Shown piece after piece: positions 28,160-37,411 of a stretch of 53,535 bases of DNA; the first letter of the stretch is position 1, and each line of letters begins with the position of its first letter. This stretch comes from Candidatus Gastranaerophilales bacterium (lineage in GTDB: Bacteria > Cyanobacteriota > Vampirovibrionia > Gastranaerophilales > Gastranaerophilaceae): positions 1 to 53,535 of the forward strand of contig CALUSQ010000012.1 in assembly GCA_944323475.1 (NCBI GenBank). Direction: 5' to 3'. The notes under the pieces were generated by a model. That model was given only the letters and a program-made list of their open reading frames with translations. It was not told the origin of the DNA and did not search any database. Position numbers and translations under genes: made by a program.

Positions 28160-28415
28160 TTAATTTACTTTCTATCGCTCTAATAACTTTTTCAACTGTA
28201 GCCTCAGAGATTATTTCACCATCAACTTTAACAAAAGGGGCCTTCATATACTTTGAATTTTTACACAAATCCAGACAAGTATGTGCTTTAACTTCCACTT
28301 TGTTTTTATATTGAGGAGGAATAAGATTTTCAATTTCTTGTAGTTTTGATGCACCCATTACAAAACATGTAGTACCAAAACATAATTCCAATTTAATTTT
28401 TCCGGATTCTTCCAT
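28152..28415 (-). CDS. thioredoxin-like [2Fe-2S] ferredoxin
   Basis: An 87-residue protein like the C-terminal cluster domain of NuoE/HndA. Four Cys in the order C12, C17 (LCFGTTCFVMGA) then C47, C51 (HTCLDLCKN) form the CX4C...CX3C ligand set of thioredoxin-fold 2Fe-2S proteins. It overlaps the group-B-like hydrogenase gene by 8 bases, so it probably donates or accepts its electrons. A paralogue of the same size stands ahead of the other hydrogenase at 31405. Confidence 0.85.
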   Translation of the reverse strand: MEESGKIKLELCFGTTCFVMGASKLQEIENLIPPQYKNKVEVKAHTCLDLCKNSKYMKAPFVKVDGEIISEATVEKVIRAIESKLNG

Positions 28416-28458
28416 TTAATTCTCCCTTTAGTGTAAATCTGCTTTTATTAAAGCTTTT

Positions 28459-29634
28459 CTAAATAAACTTGAGGTTTACCTTTTTAATATAACGTCCTGA
28501 TAAAATTTTTTCCAGTTGTTTTACAACATTTTTACGAATTTCTAATTCTAAAGGCAAATCAGGATCATAATGTGCTTGATTCAACTTAGATCCAATCATA
28601 AAGTTAATAACATCAGAATCAAGTAAAAGCTCAATCAAACGACCTGCAGCATCATCGGGCCATTTGTCATAACCCTCATTCAGATATTCCAATACCTTTG
28701 TCAAAGTTAAAATACCTTCTGTTATAAGATCAACACCATCCATATGCGAACATGCCGGAAGCATACCTTTATTATACTTTTCAGTAGTAATTTCCCTACC
28801 CAGCTCACGAGCTAAAAGATTAGCAGTAGTTCCGCCCACAATTGCCTTACGTCCTTTAAAATCATCAAAAATTTTTGAATACTCTGCATCCCTGTCTTGT
28901 CTGTACGGAGGACCTGTGAAAATTAATAAATTTCTCGGTTTTCTAAAATACAAAATAAGAGCAGACACATCATCTTTTGATTTTCTGTCAGGTTCTTTTC
29001 TTATTGCTTCTTTAACAATTTCTTGAGCTAGATGACTGCTCGAAATTGTTGGATTTTTAGATATTTCATCTTCTACAAATTTTATTAAACCTTCTCTTCT
29101 CCAACCGAGTCGGTACGCATCTGTTCCCATACCTGCTTGAGTAACACCGTCAGAACAAAAAACTAATCTGTCTTCCGGTTCCAGTTTAAAATTATAAAGA
29201 TGCATGTGACGATTAGTGAATTTTTTTGAAGTAATCACTTTAGGCTCGTGCTCTAAAACCTTACCATCTCTAATATGTATAAAATCGGGATTGCCTTCTT
29301 CTACAATTTTTATATACCCCTCATCAGTACATTCAAAAGCAGAAAAAGTTGCATAACTAATTTTTCTCACTTGACAGACAGGTAAAGTATTCATAATAAC
29401 TTCTGTTGCCTTAAGAATATCTTTGCCTTCTTCAATAAATTTAAGAATCATTGTAGCTGTCATAGTAGCAAGAATATTTGCCTTTATTCCACTGCCCAAG
29501 CCATCTGACAGAACAGCAAGCAAACGGCCTTCATCTGTATATCTTTTTGATTCAAAACAATCACCAAAAGTATTTTGTCCGTCTTTCTTTTGTTGATAAC
29601 AATCTATGTCTACAAAAAAAGCTTGTTCTGCCAT
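28459..29634 (-). CDS. SpoIIE/PP2C-family protein phosphatase
   Basis: A 391-residue serine/threonine phosphatase-like protein. Metal-binding aspartates sit in AVLSDGLGSG (D44), VFCSDGVTQAG (D162) and SKDDVSALIL (D221, D222), the three PP2C hallmarks. The last 160 residues (from about LLIFTGPPYRQDRDAEY) are a separate domain I cannot name, with GRKAIVGGTTANLLARELGRE. Its ATG overlaps the stop of the sensory hydrogenase by one base (TAATG), so synthesis is coupled. Phosphatases and kinases beside PAS-bearing group C hydrogenases are known, so the pair likely turns H2 or redox state into a phosphorylation signal. No kinase is seen here. Confidence 0.82.
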   Translation of the reverse strand: MAEQAFFVDIDCYQQKKDGQNTFGDCFESKRYTDEGRLLAVLSDGLGSGIKANILATMTATMILKFIEEGKDILKATEVIMNTLPVCQVRKISYATFSAFECTDEGYIKIVEEGNPDFIHIRDGKVLEHEPKVITSKKFTNRHMHLYNFKLEPEDRLVFCSDGVTQAGMGTDAYRLGWRREGLIKFVEDEISKNPTISSSHLAQEIVKEAIRKEPDRKSKDDVSALILYFRKPRNLLIFTGPPYRQDRDAEYSKIFDDFKGRKAIVGGTTANLLARELGREITTEKYNKGMLPACSHMDGVDLITEGILTLTKVLEYLNEGYDKWPDDAAGRLIELLLDSDVINFMIGSKLNQAHYDPDLPLELEIRKNVVKQLEKILSGRYIKKVNLKFI

Positions 29635-31373
29635 TAGTTTTCACCATTTTCAGTTATATCATCTGTCTGAGAATCTTCTTCATAGCCTTGAGCAATTTGG
29701 CTCAGCAACAATTCAGTATCAACCATATGTTCGCCTAAAAGACAAGCAATATTTTGAACTGTTGCTATGTTCTTTTCTATAACCTCATGAGCTTTTTGTG
29801 CAATTCTTTCACGTTTCATCTCTGTTTGTGTAACATCAGTAATAACAGCACCGACAATTTTATTTCTTTCAATTTCAAAAATTGCAATATCATAAAGATT
29901 CTTTCCTATTGCATAACGTTCTTTATGAATGTCTTTTCCTGAGTTCAATGTTCTTTTAAACAAATCCACAAATGGTACAACTCTGTCTAATGCACCACCT
30001 GCAAGTCCTTCAGGTCTATCTTTAAATATTTCCATCAAATCAGGAGCAAACATTCTAACAAAAGCTTCATTGGTTTCAAGAATTCTCAAATCAGAATCCG
30101 CCATAACAATAGCAGAAGGCATAGACCTAAGCATTGCACTGGCCTTTCTGATAGCAAGTTTTCTCATATATGAAACACACATTGAAGGTTCTGCATCACC
30201 AGACAGTAAAGCCTCTGCTAACTGACGACAAGTGTCATATCCGCAACCGCCGCAATTTAATTCATCTTCAATACCATGTTTGCCTATACTAGCCATTGCA
30301 GAAGCAATTTCTTCCGGAGTATATTTCTTTGTATTTTGAGGATGTGCAGAATATTCTTTTTCCACAACAACTTCAGGTTCAGTTGGAATATCATCTCTTA
30401 GTTTTACAGTCCTCAAAATATCAGACATTGTCAAAATACCAGGCTTTTGTGGGTCTTTGCAAGGGCCGTTAGCGCAACCGCCTGGGCAAGCCAATGCTTC
30501 TATAAAAATAGGTCTGTCTATATTTTCAGGATTTAAGTTTTGTAATGAGTCTTTAAAAGCAGGTATCGAACTTACGCTCACAAGTTGAATATCTTTTGCA
30601 CAACCTGAAAGTCTAATCGTTTTGTTCATACCGCCTTCAATTGGGTAATATGCACCTTCATAAGCTTTTTTGGGTACAAATCTCTCATCCGTGTCAGCCT
30701 CAAAATCATTTAAATTGATATTATCTAGTGCTAACCACTGCGCAACTTCATGAAAAGTTAAAGAAGCATCTATAAGATCAGGATTTCTGTCAGCCTCATT
30801 TTTTTTCGCTATACAAGGCCCCATAAAAATCACACCAATATCATCGCCATAACGTTTTTTTAAAAGTTTGGCATGTGTCATCGCTGGTGAACCTACAGGG
30901 GTAATATATTCAGTAAATTCCGGCATATAAAGTCTTACATAATCAACGATTGCAGGACAAGCACTTGAAATATGAATTTTTTTCTCTCTTTTAGAAAGAA
31001 TCTTTGTAACCTCTATTGAAACTTCCTGTGCGCCTAGTGCTGTTTCTGAAACACCCTCAAAACCAAGCTTTTTTAAACCGGCAATAAGTTGTTCCTGTTT
31101 ACATTCCCAAAATCCTGCCCAGCTTGGCGCAAGAGAAACAAAAACTCTTTTTTTAGCAGTCAATACAGCTCGTGCTTTATTTATGTCATTCCTAATTTTT
31201 TTTGCTTCAGAAGGACAAACCAAAACACAATGTCCGCAAGCAATACATCTTTCCGGAATAACAGAAGCGTGCCCATTTTCTATACGGATTGCTTTCATGC
31301 TACATTGTCTGACGCATTTGTAACAATCTACACACTCATTTTGGAGAGTGTAAATAGGATATTGACTGTTCAT
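29634..31373 (-). CDS. sensory [FeFe] hydrogenase with PAS domain (group C, HydS-like)
   Basis: A 579-residue multidomain protein. Two ferredoxin clusters are at C14-C24 (CVDCYKCVRQC) and C43-C53 (CIACGHCVLVC). The H-cluster domain has C139 (ISSACPAIVDY), C187 (MGPCIAKKNEAD) and C296/C300 (ALACPGGCANGPC). A 4Fe-4S domain follows (C374, C377, C382, C399), then a PAS domain at about 410-515 (MPSAIVMADSDLRILETNEAF). The first motif has a single Cys, with Ala in place of the proton-relay Cys. That substitution and the PAS domain are the marks of putative H2 sensors with slow catalysis. Coupled to a PP2C phosphatase gene downstream. Confidence 0.88.
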   Translation of the reverse strand: MNSQYPIYTLQNECVDCYKCVRQCSMKAIRIENGHASVIPERCIACGHCVLVCPSEAKKIRNDINKARAVLTAKKRVFVSLAPSWAGFWECKQEQLIAGLKKLGFEGVSETALGAQEVSIEVTKILSKREKKIHISSACPAIVDYVRLYMPEFTEYITPVGSPAMTHAKLLKKRYGDDIGVIFMGPCIAKKNEADRNPDLIDASLTFHEVAQWLALDNINLNDFEADTDERFVPKKAYEGAYYPIEGGMNKTIRLSGCAKDIQLVSVSSIPAFKDSLQNLNPENIDRPIFIEALACPGGCANGPCKDPQKPGILTMSDILRTVKLRDDIPTEPEVVVEKEYSAHPQNTKKYTPEEIASAMASIGKHGIEDELNCGGCGYDTCRQLAEALLSGDAEPSMCVSYMRKLAIRKASAMLRSMPSAIVMADSDLRILETNEAFVRMFAPDLMEIFKDRPEGLAGGALDRVVPFVDLFKRTLNSGKDIHKERYAIGKNLYDIAIFEIERNKIVGAVITDVTQTEMKRERIAQKAHEVIEKNIATVQNIACLLGEHMVDTELLLSQIAQGYEEDSQTDDITENGEN

Positions 31374-31404
31374 AAAGAGACCTCTTTAGTTTTTATGAAT
31401 AAGA

Positions 31405-31665
31405 TTACAAATATTTTTTAAGAAAAGCTTCCAATCTAACAGGAGAAGCTGATTCACAGTTTTCTCCGTTTATAATAACGTTAGGTCCAACAGCACAATT
31501 GTTTTCGCATCTGGAGCCAATTACCTCAATTTTAGCATCAAGACCATGTTCTTTAACAAAATTTTCTATATAATCAAGATTTGCAGCATTCCCTCTGGCA
31601 AAACATGAACTTCCCATACAAACTTTAATTGTAATAGTCTTTGTTTTTTCTTCAGTTTTTTCCAT
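31405..31665 (-). CDS. thioredoxin-like [2Fe-2S] ferredoxin
   Basis: An 86-residue 2Fe-2S protein with Cys pairs VCMGSSCFARGN (C16, C21) and SRCENNCAVGP (C53, C57), the same ligand layout as the gene at 28152. It is the first gene of the hydrogenase operon, 31 bases before the sensory hydrogenase. The operon therefore contains two units, each a small 2Fe-2S protein followed by a hydrogenase, with the phosphatase between. Likely an electron-transfer partner of the sensor. Confidence 0.85.
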   Translation of the reverse strand: MEKTEEKTKTITIKVCMGSSCFARGNAANLDYIENFVKEHGLDAKIEVIGSRCENNCAVGPNVIINGENCESASPVRLEAFLKKYL

Positions 31666-31765
31666 TTTTTATTCCTCTTAAATAATAAAACATGTATATC
31701 TAGTATATTTTATAATATACAACTTTGTGCAGTAATTGTGTACATATTCACCAATACCGAGTAAT

Positions 31766-31794
31766 ATTTTATGATATTTGCCTGCAAATATCAA
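31766..31794 (-). promoter_or_regulatory. hydrogenase operon promoter with embedded palindrome
   Basis: Minus-strand -35 TTGATA (31789-31794) and -10 TAAAAT (31766-31771) are 17 bases apart. The 20-base perfect dyad GATATTTGC-CT-GCAAATATC (31773-31792) fills the spacer and reaches into the -35 box, a classic repressor position. The regulator is unknown. Confidence 0.65.
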
Positions 31795-31802
31795 GAAAAT
31801 AA

Positions 31803-31820
31803 TTGTGAAATAAATCACAA
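31803..31820. promoter_or_regulatory. Rex operator
   Basis: TTGTGAAATAAATCACAA has perfect TTGTGA/TCACAA half-sites six bases apart, the accepted Rex-box pattern. It lies 8 bases upstream of the hydrogenase -35 box and about 160 bases before rex itself. Rex-NAD+ would bind and NADH would release it, linking hydrogenase expression to reducing power. Confidence 0.85.
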
Positions 31821-31981
31821 AAAATAAAAAAAAACAAAATAGATTTATACAGCTATAACGAACAAAAACAATATTTCTCTTTTTTAAAGTTGTATATATT
31901 TTTATATAAAATAAAGGTTTAATCGTGATTTTTTTCTTGATTTAATATATAATACTCTCGCATGTTTAAAAGGAAAAAATT

Positions 31982-32611
31982 ATGAGCAAACATATTCCTG
32001 AAAAAGTTTCAAACAGACTTACTTTATACCATAGCATTATGGTTGAATATATAGAAAATGGATTAGACACAATATCAAGCCCTCAAATAGCACAAAGGTT
32101 GGGTATTGATGATTCACAAGTTAGAAAAGATTTTAAATTGTTAAACAATGCAGGAAAATGTCGTGTAGGATATCTGGTAAAAGATTTAAAAGATTCTATT
32201 GAAAAAACCCTCGGTTTTGCTCATGCAAAAGATGCTTTTATTGTTGGTTCAGGTCACTTGGGTCTTGCTCTTGCAAAATATGACAACTTTAACAGCTATG
32301 GATTAAATATTCTTGCACTATTTGACAATGATCCTCAAAAAGTTGATATGCAAGTAAATAACAAACAGATTTTTCACATTTCAAAACTACCAAATCTTGC
32401 AAAAAGGCTTGAAGTCGATATTGCAATTCTTACAGTGCCAAGACAAAATGCACAACAGGTTGCTGATTTTTTGATTAACTCAAAAATCAAATATATCTGG
32501 AATTTCACTCCTGCTGTTTTAAAAGTTCCACCCGAGGTCAAAGTCTGGAATGAAAATATTATGGGAAGTTTTCTTCAGTTTGCCTGCAAAGATATTATTC
32601 AAGAAGACTAG
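31982..32611 (+). CDS. rex: redox-sensing transcriptional repressor Rex
   Basis: A 209-residue NADH/NAD+ sensor. Residues 1-80 form the winged helix (VSNRLTLYHSIMVEYIENG, then SSPQIAQRLGIDDSQVRKDFKLL). The Rossmann domain follows with FIVGSGHLGLALAKY as nucleotide loop and ALFDNDPQKVDMQVNN as the acidic end of beta2. The C-terminal helix IWNFTPAVLKVPPEV is typical of domain swapping. Length is normal. It diverges from the hydrogenase operon across a recognisable Rex operator, so its target is visible beside it. Confidence 0.95.
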   Translation: MSKHIPEKVSNRLTLYHSIMVEYIENGLDTISSPQIAQRLGIDDSQVRKDFKLLNNAGKCRVGYLVKDLKDSIEKTLGFAHAKDAFIVGSGHLGLALAKYDNFNSYGLNILALFDNDPQKVDMQVNNKQIFHISKLPNLAKRLEVDIAILTVPRQNAQQVADFLINSKIKYIWNFTPAVLKVPPEVKVWNENIMGSFLQFACKDIIQED

Positions 32612-32612
32612 A

Positions 32613-34241
32613 CTATTTTTTAATAACATCCCGATATAAAAGTTCTCTTTTTTTCTTCATTTCAGGATTCATCATATATTCTTCATATTTGTAATGTGAT
32701 TCTATCCATCCATTTGGAGATATTTCAATAATTCTGTCTGCAACTGTTTGAATAAACTGATGGTCTTGTGATGTGAATAAAACAGTACCGTTAAAATCGA
32801 TTAATGCATTGTTCAATGCAGTAATTGCTTCTAAATCCAAATGGTTTGTAGGCTCGTCAAAAATCAGAACATTCGACTCTGCTACCATCATTTTTGCAAG
32901 CATACAACGGACCTTTTCACCACCTGAAAGGACATTTGCACTTTTTTCAGACTCTTCACCGGAAAAAAGCATTCTGCCTAAGTATCCTCTTATAAAACTG
33001 ATATGCTGTTCTTCGGAATACTGCCTAAGCCAATCAATCAAACTTAATTTTGTATCAAAATATTCGGTATTGTCTTTTGGAAAATAAGAACGAGTAGCAG
33101 TTACACCCCATTCAACCTTGCCGGAATCCGGTTCAATTTCTCCCGCAAGAATTTGAAATAAAGTAGTAACAACTAAAGGGTCACGGCTTATAAAGCCTAT
33201 TTTGTCACCTTTATATACATCCATAGAAAAGTTTTTTATAAGTAACTCACCATCTATAGATTTATTGAGTTTTTCAACATGCAATACATCTTTGCCGGGC
33301 ATTTTTTGATAATTAAATCTTATACGAGGAAATTTACGTGACGATGGTTTTATATCTTCTAATGTAAGTTTATCAAGCATATTTTTTCTTGAAGTAGCCT
33401 GTGCAGCTTTTGAAGCATTAGCTGAAAATCTTGCAATAAAAGCTTTTAACTCTTCTATTTTTTCTTCAGTTTTTCTGTTTTGCTCTTCCTTTTGTTTTTG
33501 TATAAGCTGACTTGCTTGAGCCCAGAAAGAATAGTTACCAGTGTACAATTGTATATTTTGATAGTCTATATCTGCAATATGAGTACAAACATTATCAAGA
33601 AAATTTCTATCGTGAGAAACTACAATAACAAGGTTTTGAAAATTAATCAAAAATTCTTCCAACCATTTTATAGTAGAAATATCAAGGTGGTTTGTCGGTT
33701 CATCAAGCAAAAGAATATCCGGATTGCCAAACAGTGCTTGAGCCAAAAGGACTCTAACTTTTTCACTGCCAGAAAGCTCACTCATAAGCTGATAGTGTTT
33801 TTCGTCTTCAATTCCCAAATCGCTTAACATAGTAGCAGCTTGAGATTCTGCCTGCCACCCGTCTAGTTCAGCGAACTCTGTTTCCAGTTCAGAAACTCTC
33901 ATACCATCTTGGTCATTAAAATCCGGTTTTGCATAAAGAGCTTCTTTCTCTTTCATAACATCATAAAGTCTTTTATGACCCATAATAACAGTTTCTATAA
34001 CAGGATACTGGTCATAGGCAAAATGGTCTTGTTTCAAAACTGCTATTCTCATACCTTTTTGAATGTGAACTTCTCCAGATGTAGGCTCGACATCACCGGA
34101 TATAACTCTTAACAGAGTAGACTTTCCTGCACCATTTGCACCGATAACGCCGTAACAATGACCGGGTAAAAATTTTATATTAACATTTTCAAACAAAGTT
34201 TGACTTCCAAAACGGACTGTAAGTTTATTTGTTGTTATCAT
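32613..34241 (-). CDS. ABC-F family ATPase (YbiT/YkpA-like)
   Basis: A 542-residue soluble tandem ATPase of the kind that acts on ribosomes. The first cassette is intact: Walker A GANGAGKST (34-42), signature LSGSEK (155), Walker B ILLLDEPTNHLD (176-187). The interdomain linker has the usual charged helices (QKQKEEQNRKTEEKIEELKAF). In the second cassette the signature VLSGGEK and IFDEPTNHLD are intact, but the Walker A place (349-360, GFISRDPLVVTT) lacks the GK(S/T) lysine. It converges with rex with a single base between stop codons. Translation-factor role is family knowledge; no antibiotic-resistance role can be claimed. Confidence 0.88.
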   Translation of the reverse strand: MITTNKLTVRFGSQTLFENVNIKFLPGHCYGVIGANGAGKSTLLRVISGDVEPTSGEVHIQKGMRIAVLKQDHFAYDQYPVIETVIMGHKRLYDVMKEKEALYAKPDFNDQDGMRVSELETEFAELDGWQAESQAATMLSDLGIEDEKHYQLMSELSGSEKVRVLLAQALFGNPDILLLDEPTNHLDISTIKWLEEFLINFQNLVIVVSHDRNFLDNVCTHIADIDYQNIQLYTGNYSFWAQASQLIQKQKEEQNRKTEEKIEELKAFIARFSANASKAAQATSRKNMLDKLTLEDIKPSSRKFPRIRFNYQKMPGKDVLHVEKLNKSIDGELLIKNFSMDVYKGDKIGFISRDPLVVTTLFQILAGEIEPDSGKVEWGVTATRSYFPKDNTEYFDTKLSLIDWLRQYSEEQHISFIRGYLGRMLFSGEESEKSANVLSGGEKVRCMLAKMMVAESNVLIFDEPTNHLDLEAITALNNALIDFNGTVLFTSQDHQFIQTVADRIIEISPNGWIESHYKYEEYMMNPEMKKKRELLYRDVIKK

Positions 34242-34367
34242 GTTTCGTCTTTCTAAATCACAATATAGGTAATATTTTAATTTTTACATGAATAAAAAAT
34301 AAATCAAAAAGCTTTAGAAATGTTCTGTTTTATAATAAAATGAAATAAAAAATAAGGAGAAAAACCT

Positions 34368-35633
34368 GTGACAAGACCAATGACCATTGCAGAAAAAATT
34401 TTAGCCGCACATGCCGGATTAGATGAAGTTAAACCGGGACAGCTTATAAGTGCAAAATTAGATATTACATTGGCAAATGACATAACCGGACCTGTTGCTA
34501 TTAATGTGTTTAAAAAAATAGGTATAGACAAGGTTTTTGATAAAGATAGAGTGGTCTTTGTTCCTGATCATTTTGTTCCAAACAAAGATATAAAATCAGC
34601 CCAACAAGCAAAAACCGTAAGAGAATTTTCAAAAGAGCAAAATTTAAAAAATTACTTTGAAGTAGGTAGAATGGGTATCGAACATGCACTTTTACCGGAG
34701 CTTGGTATTGTGACAGCAGGTGATTTAATAATAGGAGCAGATTCTCATACCTGTACATATGGCGCACTAGGAGCTTTTGCAACAGGTGTAGGATCCACAG
34801 ATTTAGCTTGTGCAATGGCATCAGGTGAAACTTGGTTTAAAGTACCACCTACAATAAAAGTTGTCTTTAACGGTAAGCTCAACAAATGGGTTAGTGCAAA
34901 AGATTTGATACTACACCTAATTGGTGATATCGGAGTAGACGGTGCACTTTACAAAGTACTGGAAATAAGCGGTTCTGCAATTTCTGATATGGAAATGGAC
35001 GGTCGTTTGACTATATGCAACATGGCAATCGAAGCAGGTGCAAAAGCAGGAATTATCGTACCTGATGAAATTACTAGAAATTATTTGAAAAACAGAAGTT
35101 TAAGAGAACCTGTTTTCTATACAAGTGATGAAAATGCACAATATGAAAAAACAATAGTTTATGATGTATCTAAAATTGAGCCAACAGTAGCATTCCCTCA
35201 TCTTCCTGAGAACACAAAACCAATATCAAAAGTCGGAAATATAAAAATAGACCAAGCTGTGATAGGCAGTTGTACAAACGGAAGACTTTCTGATTTGGCA
35301 GTAACTGCAGAAATCCTAAAAAATCGCAAAGTTCACCCCGACGTACGATTGATAGTATTTCCAGGGACACAGCAAATATATCTGGAAGCATTGAAAAGAG
35401 GTTATATCGAAACTATAATAGAAGCGCAAGGAGCAGTTTCCACACCAACTTGCGGACCTTGTCTTGGTGGTTATGCAGGAATTCTCGCTGAAGGAGAAAA
35501 ATGCATATCAACAACAAACAGAAATTTCGTCGGAAGAATGGGACATACAAAAAGTGAAGTATATCTTTCATCACCGGCAGTTGCGGCGGCAAGTGCTGTT
35601 TTAGGCAGAATAGCATCTCCGGATGAATTGTAA
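34368..35633 (+). CDS. leuC: 3-isopropylmalate dehydratase large subunit
   Basis: Leucine-pathway aconitase-family enzyme of 421 residues, the length of the bacterial/archaeal short form. GTG start with AAGGAG eight bases upstream. The 4Fe-4S ligands are C302 ([12 protein letters not shown]), C362 and C365 ([10 protein letters not shown]). Other landmarks are [23 protein letters not shown] and FVGRMGH. A homoaconitase-like specificity cannot be excluded from sequence alone. The small subunit leuD is not adjacent; the next gene, 16 bases on, is a nucleotide hydrolase. Confidence 0.92.
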   Translation: MTRPMTIAEKILAAHAGLDEVKPGQLISAKLDITLANDITGPVAINVFKKIGIDKVFDKDRVVFVPDHFVPNKDIKSAQQAKTVREFSKEQNLKNYFEVGRMGIEHALLPELGIVTAGDLIIGADSHTCTYGALGAFATGVGSTDLACAMASGETWFKVPPTIKVVFNGKLNKWVSAKDLILHLIGDIGVDGALYKVLEISGSAISDMEMDGRLTICNMAIEAGAKAGIIVPDEITRNYLKNRSLREPVFYTSDENAQYEKTIVYDVSKIEPTVAFPHLPENTKPISKVGNIKIDQAVIGSCTNGRLSDLAVTAEILKNRKVHPDVRLIVFPGTQQIYLEALKRGYIETIIEAQGAVSTPTCGPCLGGYAGILAEGEKCISTTNRNFVGRMGHTKSEVYLSSPAVAAASAVLGRIASPDEL

Positions 35634-35649
35634 ATATTAAAGGAATCTT

Positions 35650-36729
35650 ATGACAAATACACAAAAACTTTTAAATATTAGAGAACAACAAGAAGAGAGA
35701 GAGCTTAAAGAGCTTAGCCCATATGCAGCAAAAAGTGTTCAAACGAAAGGCAGAGCAAGAGAAGAAGAGCCTTGTCCTTTACGTACGGAATATCAGAGAG
35801 ACAGAGACAGAATTATTCATTCTAAAGCTTTTAGAAGACTTAAACACAAAACACAAGTCTTTTTTTCTCCTACAGATGACCATTTTAGAACACGTATGAC
35901 ACATACACTTGAAGTCTCTCAAATAGCAAGAACAATTGCTCGTTCTTTAAATTTGAACGAAGATTTGGCAGAAGCTATTGCGCTTGGTCATGATTTGGGG
36001 CACACACCTTTTGGGCACAGTGGAGAAGATGTTTTAAATGCCATTATGGATTGCGGATTTCGCCATGCACAACACAGTGTCAGAGTAGCAACAATAATAG
36101 AAGATTTGAATCTTACAAAAGAAACTCTTGATGGTATCTTAAATCATTCCGGTTCTTTGAGAAAAGAAAGTCCTGCTTATACATTAGAAGGAAAAATCGT
36201 AAAACTCTCTGACAAAATTGCCTACATAAATCACGATATAGATGATGCTATCAGGGCAAAAATAATCAAAGAATCTGATTTACCGCAAGATTGTATTGAA
36301 TATTTTTCTATTGATAGAAGTGAAAGAATAACCAAAATGGTTATGGATATTGTCAAAAACAGCCTGGGTAAAGACAAAATCTGTATGTCTGAAGAAGCAT
36401 TTTTCCATATCGACAAATTACGCACATGGATGTTCAAAAATGTTTATACAAATGAAATTGCCAAAAAAGAAGAAAGCAAAGTTCAAGGTATAATATACGG
36501 GCTTTTTAACCATTACGAAGCATTATTAAAACAAAAAATGCCGAATCAAAATGAAGAAGAAATCAAAAGAACTGTCTGTGACTATATAGCAGGTATGACA
36601 GACAGATATGCCATTAGAAAATACAAAGAAATATACATACCTCAGTCATTCCAAAATTCTTCAAATGACGAATTTTTGTTCACACTTGCTAAAATCAACA
36701 ACTTGTGCATTCAACAAACGCTTTTGTAA
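35650..36729 (+). CDS. dgt: dGTPase-like HD-domain triphosphohydrolase
   Basis: A 359-residue deoxynucleotide triphosphohydrolase-like protein. HD-domain metal ligands are in RTRMTHTLEVSQ (H85) and LGHDLGHTPFGHSGE (H114, D115), with the final Asp in KLSDKIAYINHDIDDA. The N-terminus contains REEEPCPLRTEYQRDRDRIIHS, the usual lead-in of the family. It has its own AAGGA site and follows leuC closely, so probably shares its transcript. The name rests on family resemblance; true nucleotide preference varies within it. Confidence 0.88.
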   Translation: MTNTQKLLNIREQQEERELKELSPYAAKSVQTKGRAREEEPCPLRTEYQRDRDRIIHSKAFRRLKHKTQVFFSPTDDHFRTRMTHTLEVSQIARTIARSLNLNEDLAEAIALGHDLGHTPFGHSGEDVLNAIMDCGFRHAQHSVRVATIIEDLNLTKETLDGILNHSGSLRKESPAYTLEGKIVKLSDKIAYINHDIDDAIRAKIIKESDLPQDCIEYFSIDRSERITKMVMDIVKNSLGKDKICMSEEAFFHIDKLRTWMFKNVYTNEIAKKEESKVQGIIYGLFNHYEALLKQKMPNQNEEEIKRTVCDYIAGMTDRYAIRKYKEIYIPQSFQNSSNDEFLFTLAKINNLCIQQTLL

Positions 36730-36744
36730 TAATTATATTTTTGA

Positions 36745-37398
36745 TTAATATTCAGGTCTTTTGAATATATTCATCCTTGTAACAGGCCAAAATAAAAACA
36801 CTGCTCTGCCAATAAATCTTTCTTTGGGCAGAAAGCCCCAGAATCTGGAATCTTGAGAGTTCCCTCTGTTATCACCCATCATAAAATATTGTCCTGCAGG
36901 AATTTTCATAGGGCCGCAAAACATATCTCCACTACATGGAATATAATCATCTGGACTCATTATATATGTTTCTTTTAAAGGTTTATCATTTATAAATACT
37001 TGAAAACGTCCGTCCAGATATTCTTTTATTTCCAATTTATCACCAGGCACACCAACTACTCTTTTTATATAAGCAACATCTTTGCAGAAAAACCCGGAAA
37101 GCCTTGCAAAAACAGATAGAGCATCGGTTTTTATTTCTTCTGTTGGCGGATAAAATACCATTATGTCGCCTCTTTTAGGTGTTGTAAAAAATCTTGAAAC
37201 TCTTTCTACAAAAATCCTATCTCCTTCCAGCAATGTAGGATGCATTGATGCTGAAGGAATCCAGCGTATCTCACCAATAAAAAATCTGATAAAAATAACC
37301 ATCACTACAACAAAAACGACTGTTTCTACTGTTTCTTTTAATCCTGCTATAAACTTTTCTTTTGCTGTAAGTTCTTTTTTATTCTCTTTATCCATCAT
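36745..37398 (-). CDS. lepB: signal peptidase I
   Basis: Membrane serine protease that removes signal peptides, 217 residues with one N-terminal membrane segment (ETVVFVVVMVIFIRFFIG). The catalytic Ser51 lies in WIPSASMHPTL and Lys112 in AYIKRVVGVPGD. The C-terminal box MGDNRGNSQDSRFWGFLP is complete. Two adjacent ATG codons (37398, 37395) are possible starts. It follows the polyprenyl synthase by 13 bases on the same strand, and converges with the dGTPase gene. Confidence 0.95.
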   Translation of the reverse strand: MMDKENKKELTAKEKFIAGLKETVETVVFVVVMVIFIRFFIGEIRWIPSASMHPTLLEGDRIFVERVSRFFTTPKRGDIMVFYPPTEEIKTDALSVFARLSGFFCKDVAYIKRVVGVPGDKLEIKEYLDGRFQVFINDKPLKETYIMSPDDYIPCSGDMFCGPMKIPAGQYFMMGDNRGNSQDSRFWGFLPKERFIGRAVFLFWPVTRMNIFKRPEY

Positions 37399-37411
37399 TT
37401 TCTTTTCAATT

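Larger units (their letters stand above)
31666..31981. other. divergent control region of hydrogenase operon and rex
   Basis: A 316-base gene-free region holding the hydrogenase promoter (31766-31794), a perfect palindrome (31773-31792), a Rex operator (31803-31820), and for rex a TATAAT at 31948-31953 with AAAGGA before its ATG. Nothing coding is seen. Confidence 0.7.

Noticed and set aside
31731..31745. Second Rex-like site (TTGTGCA...TTGTGTA)
   Set aside because: The half-sites are in direct, not inverted, orientation.
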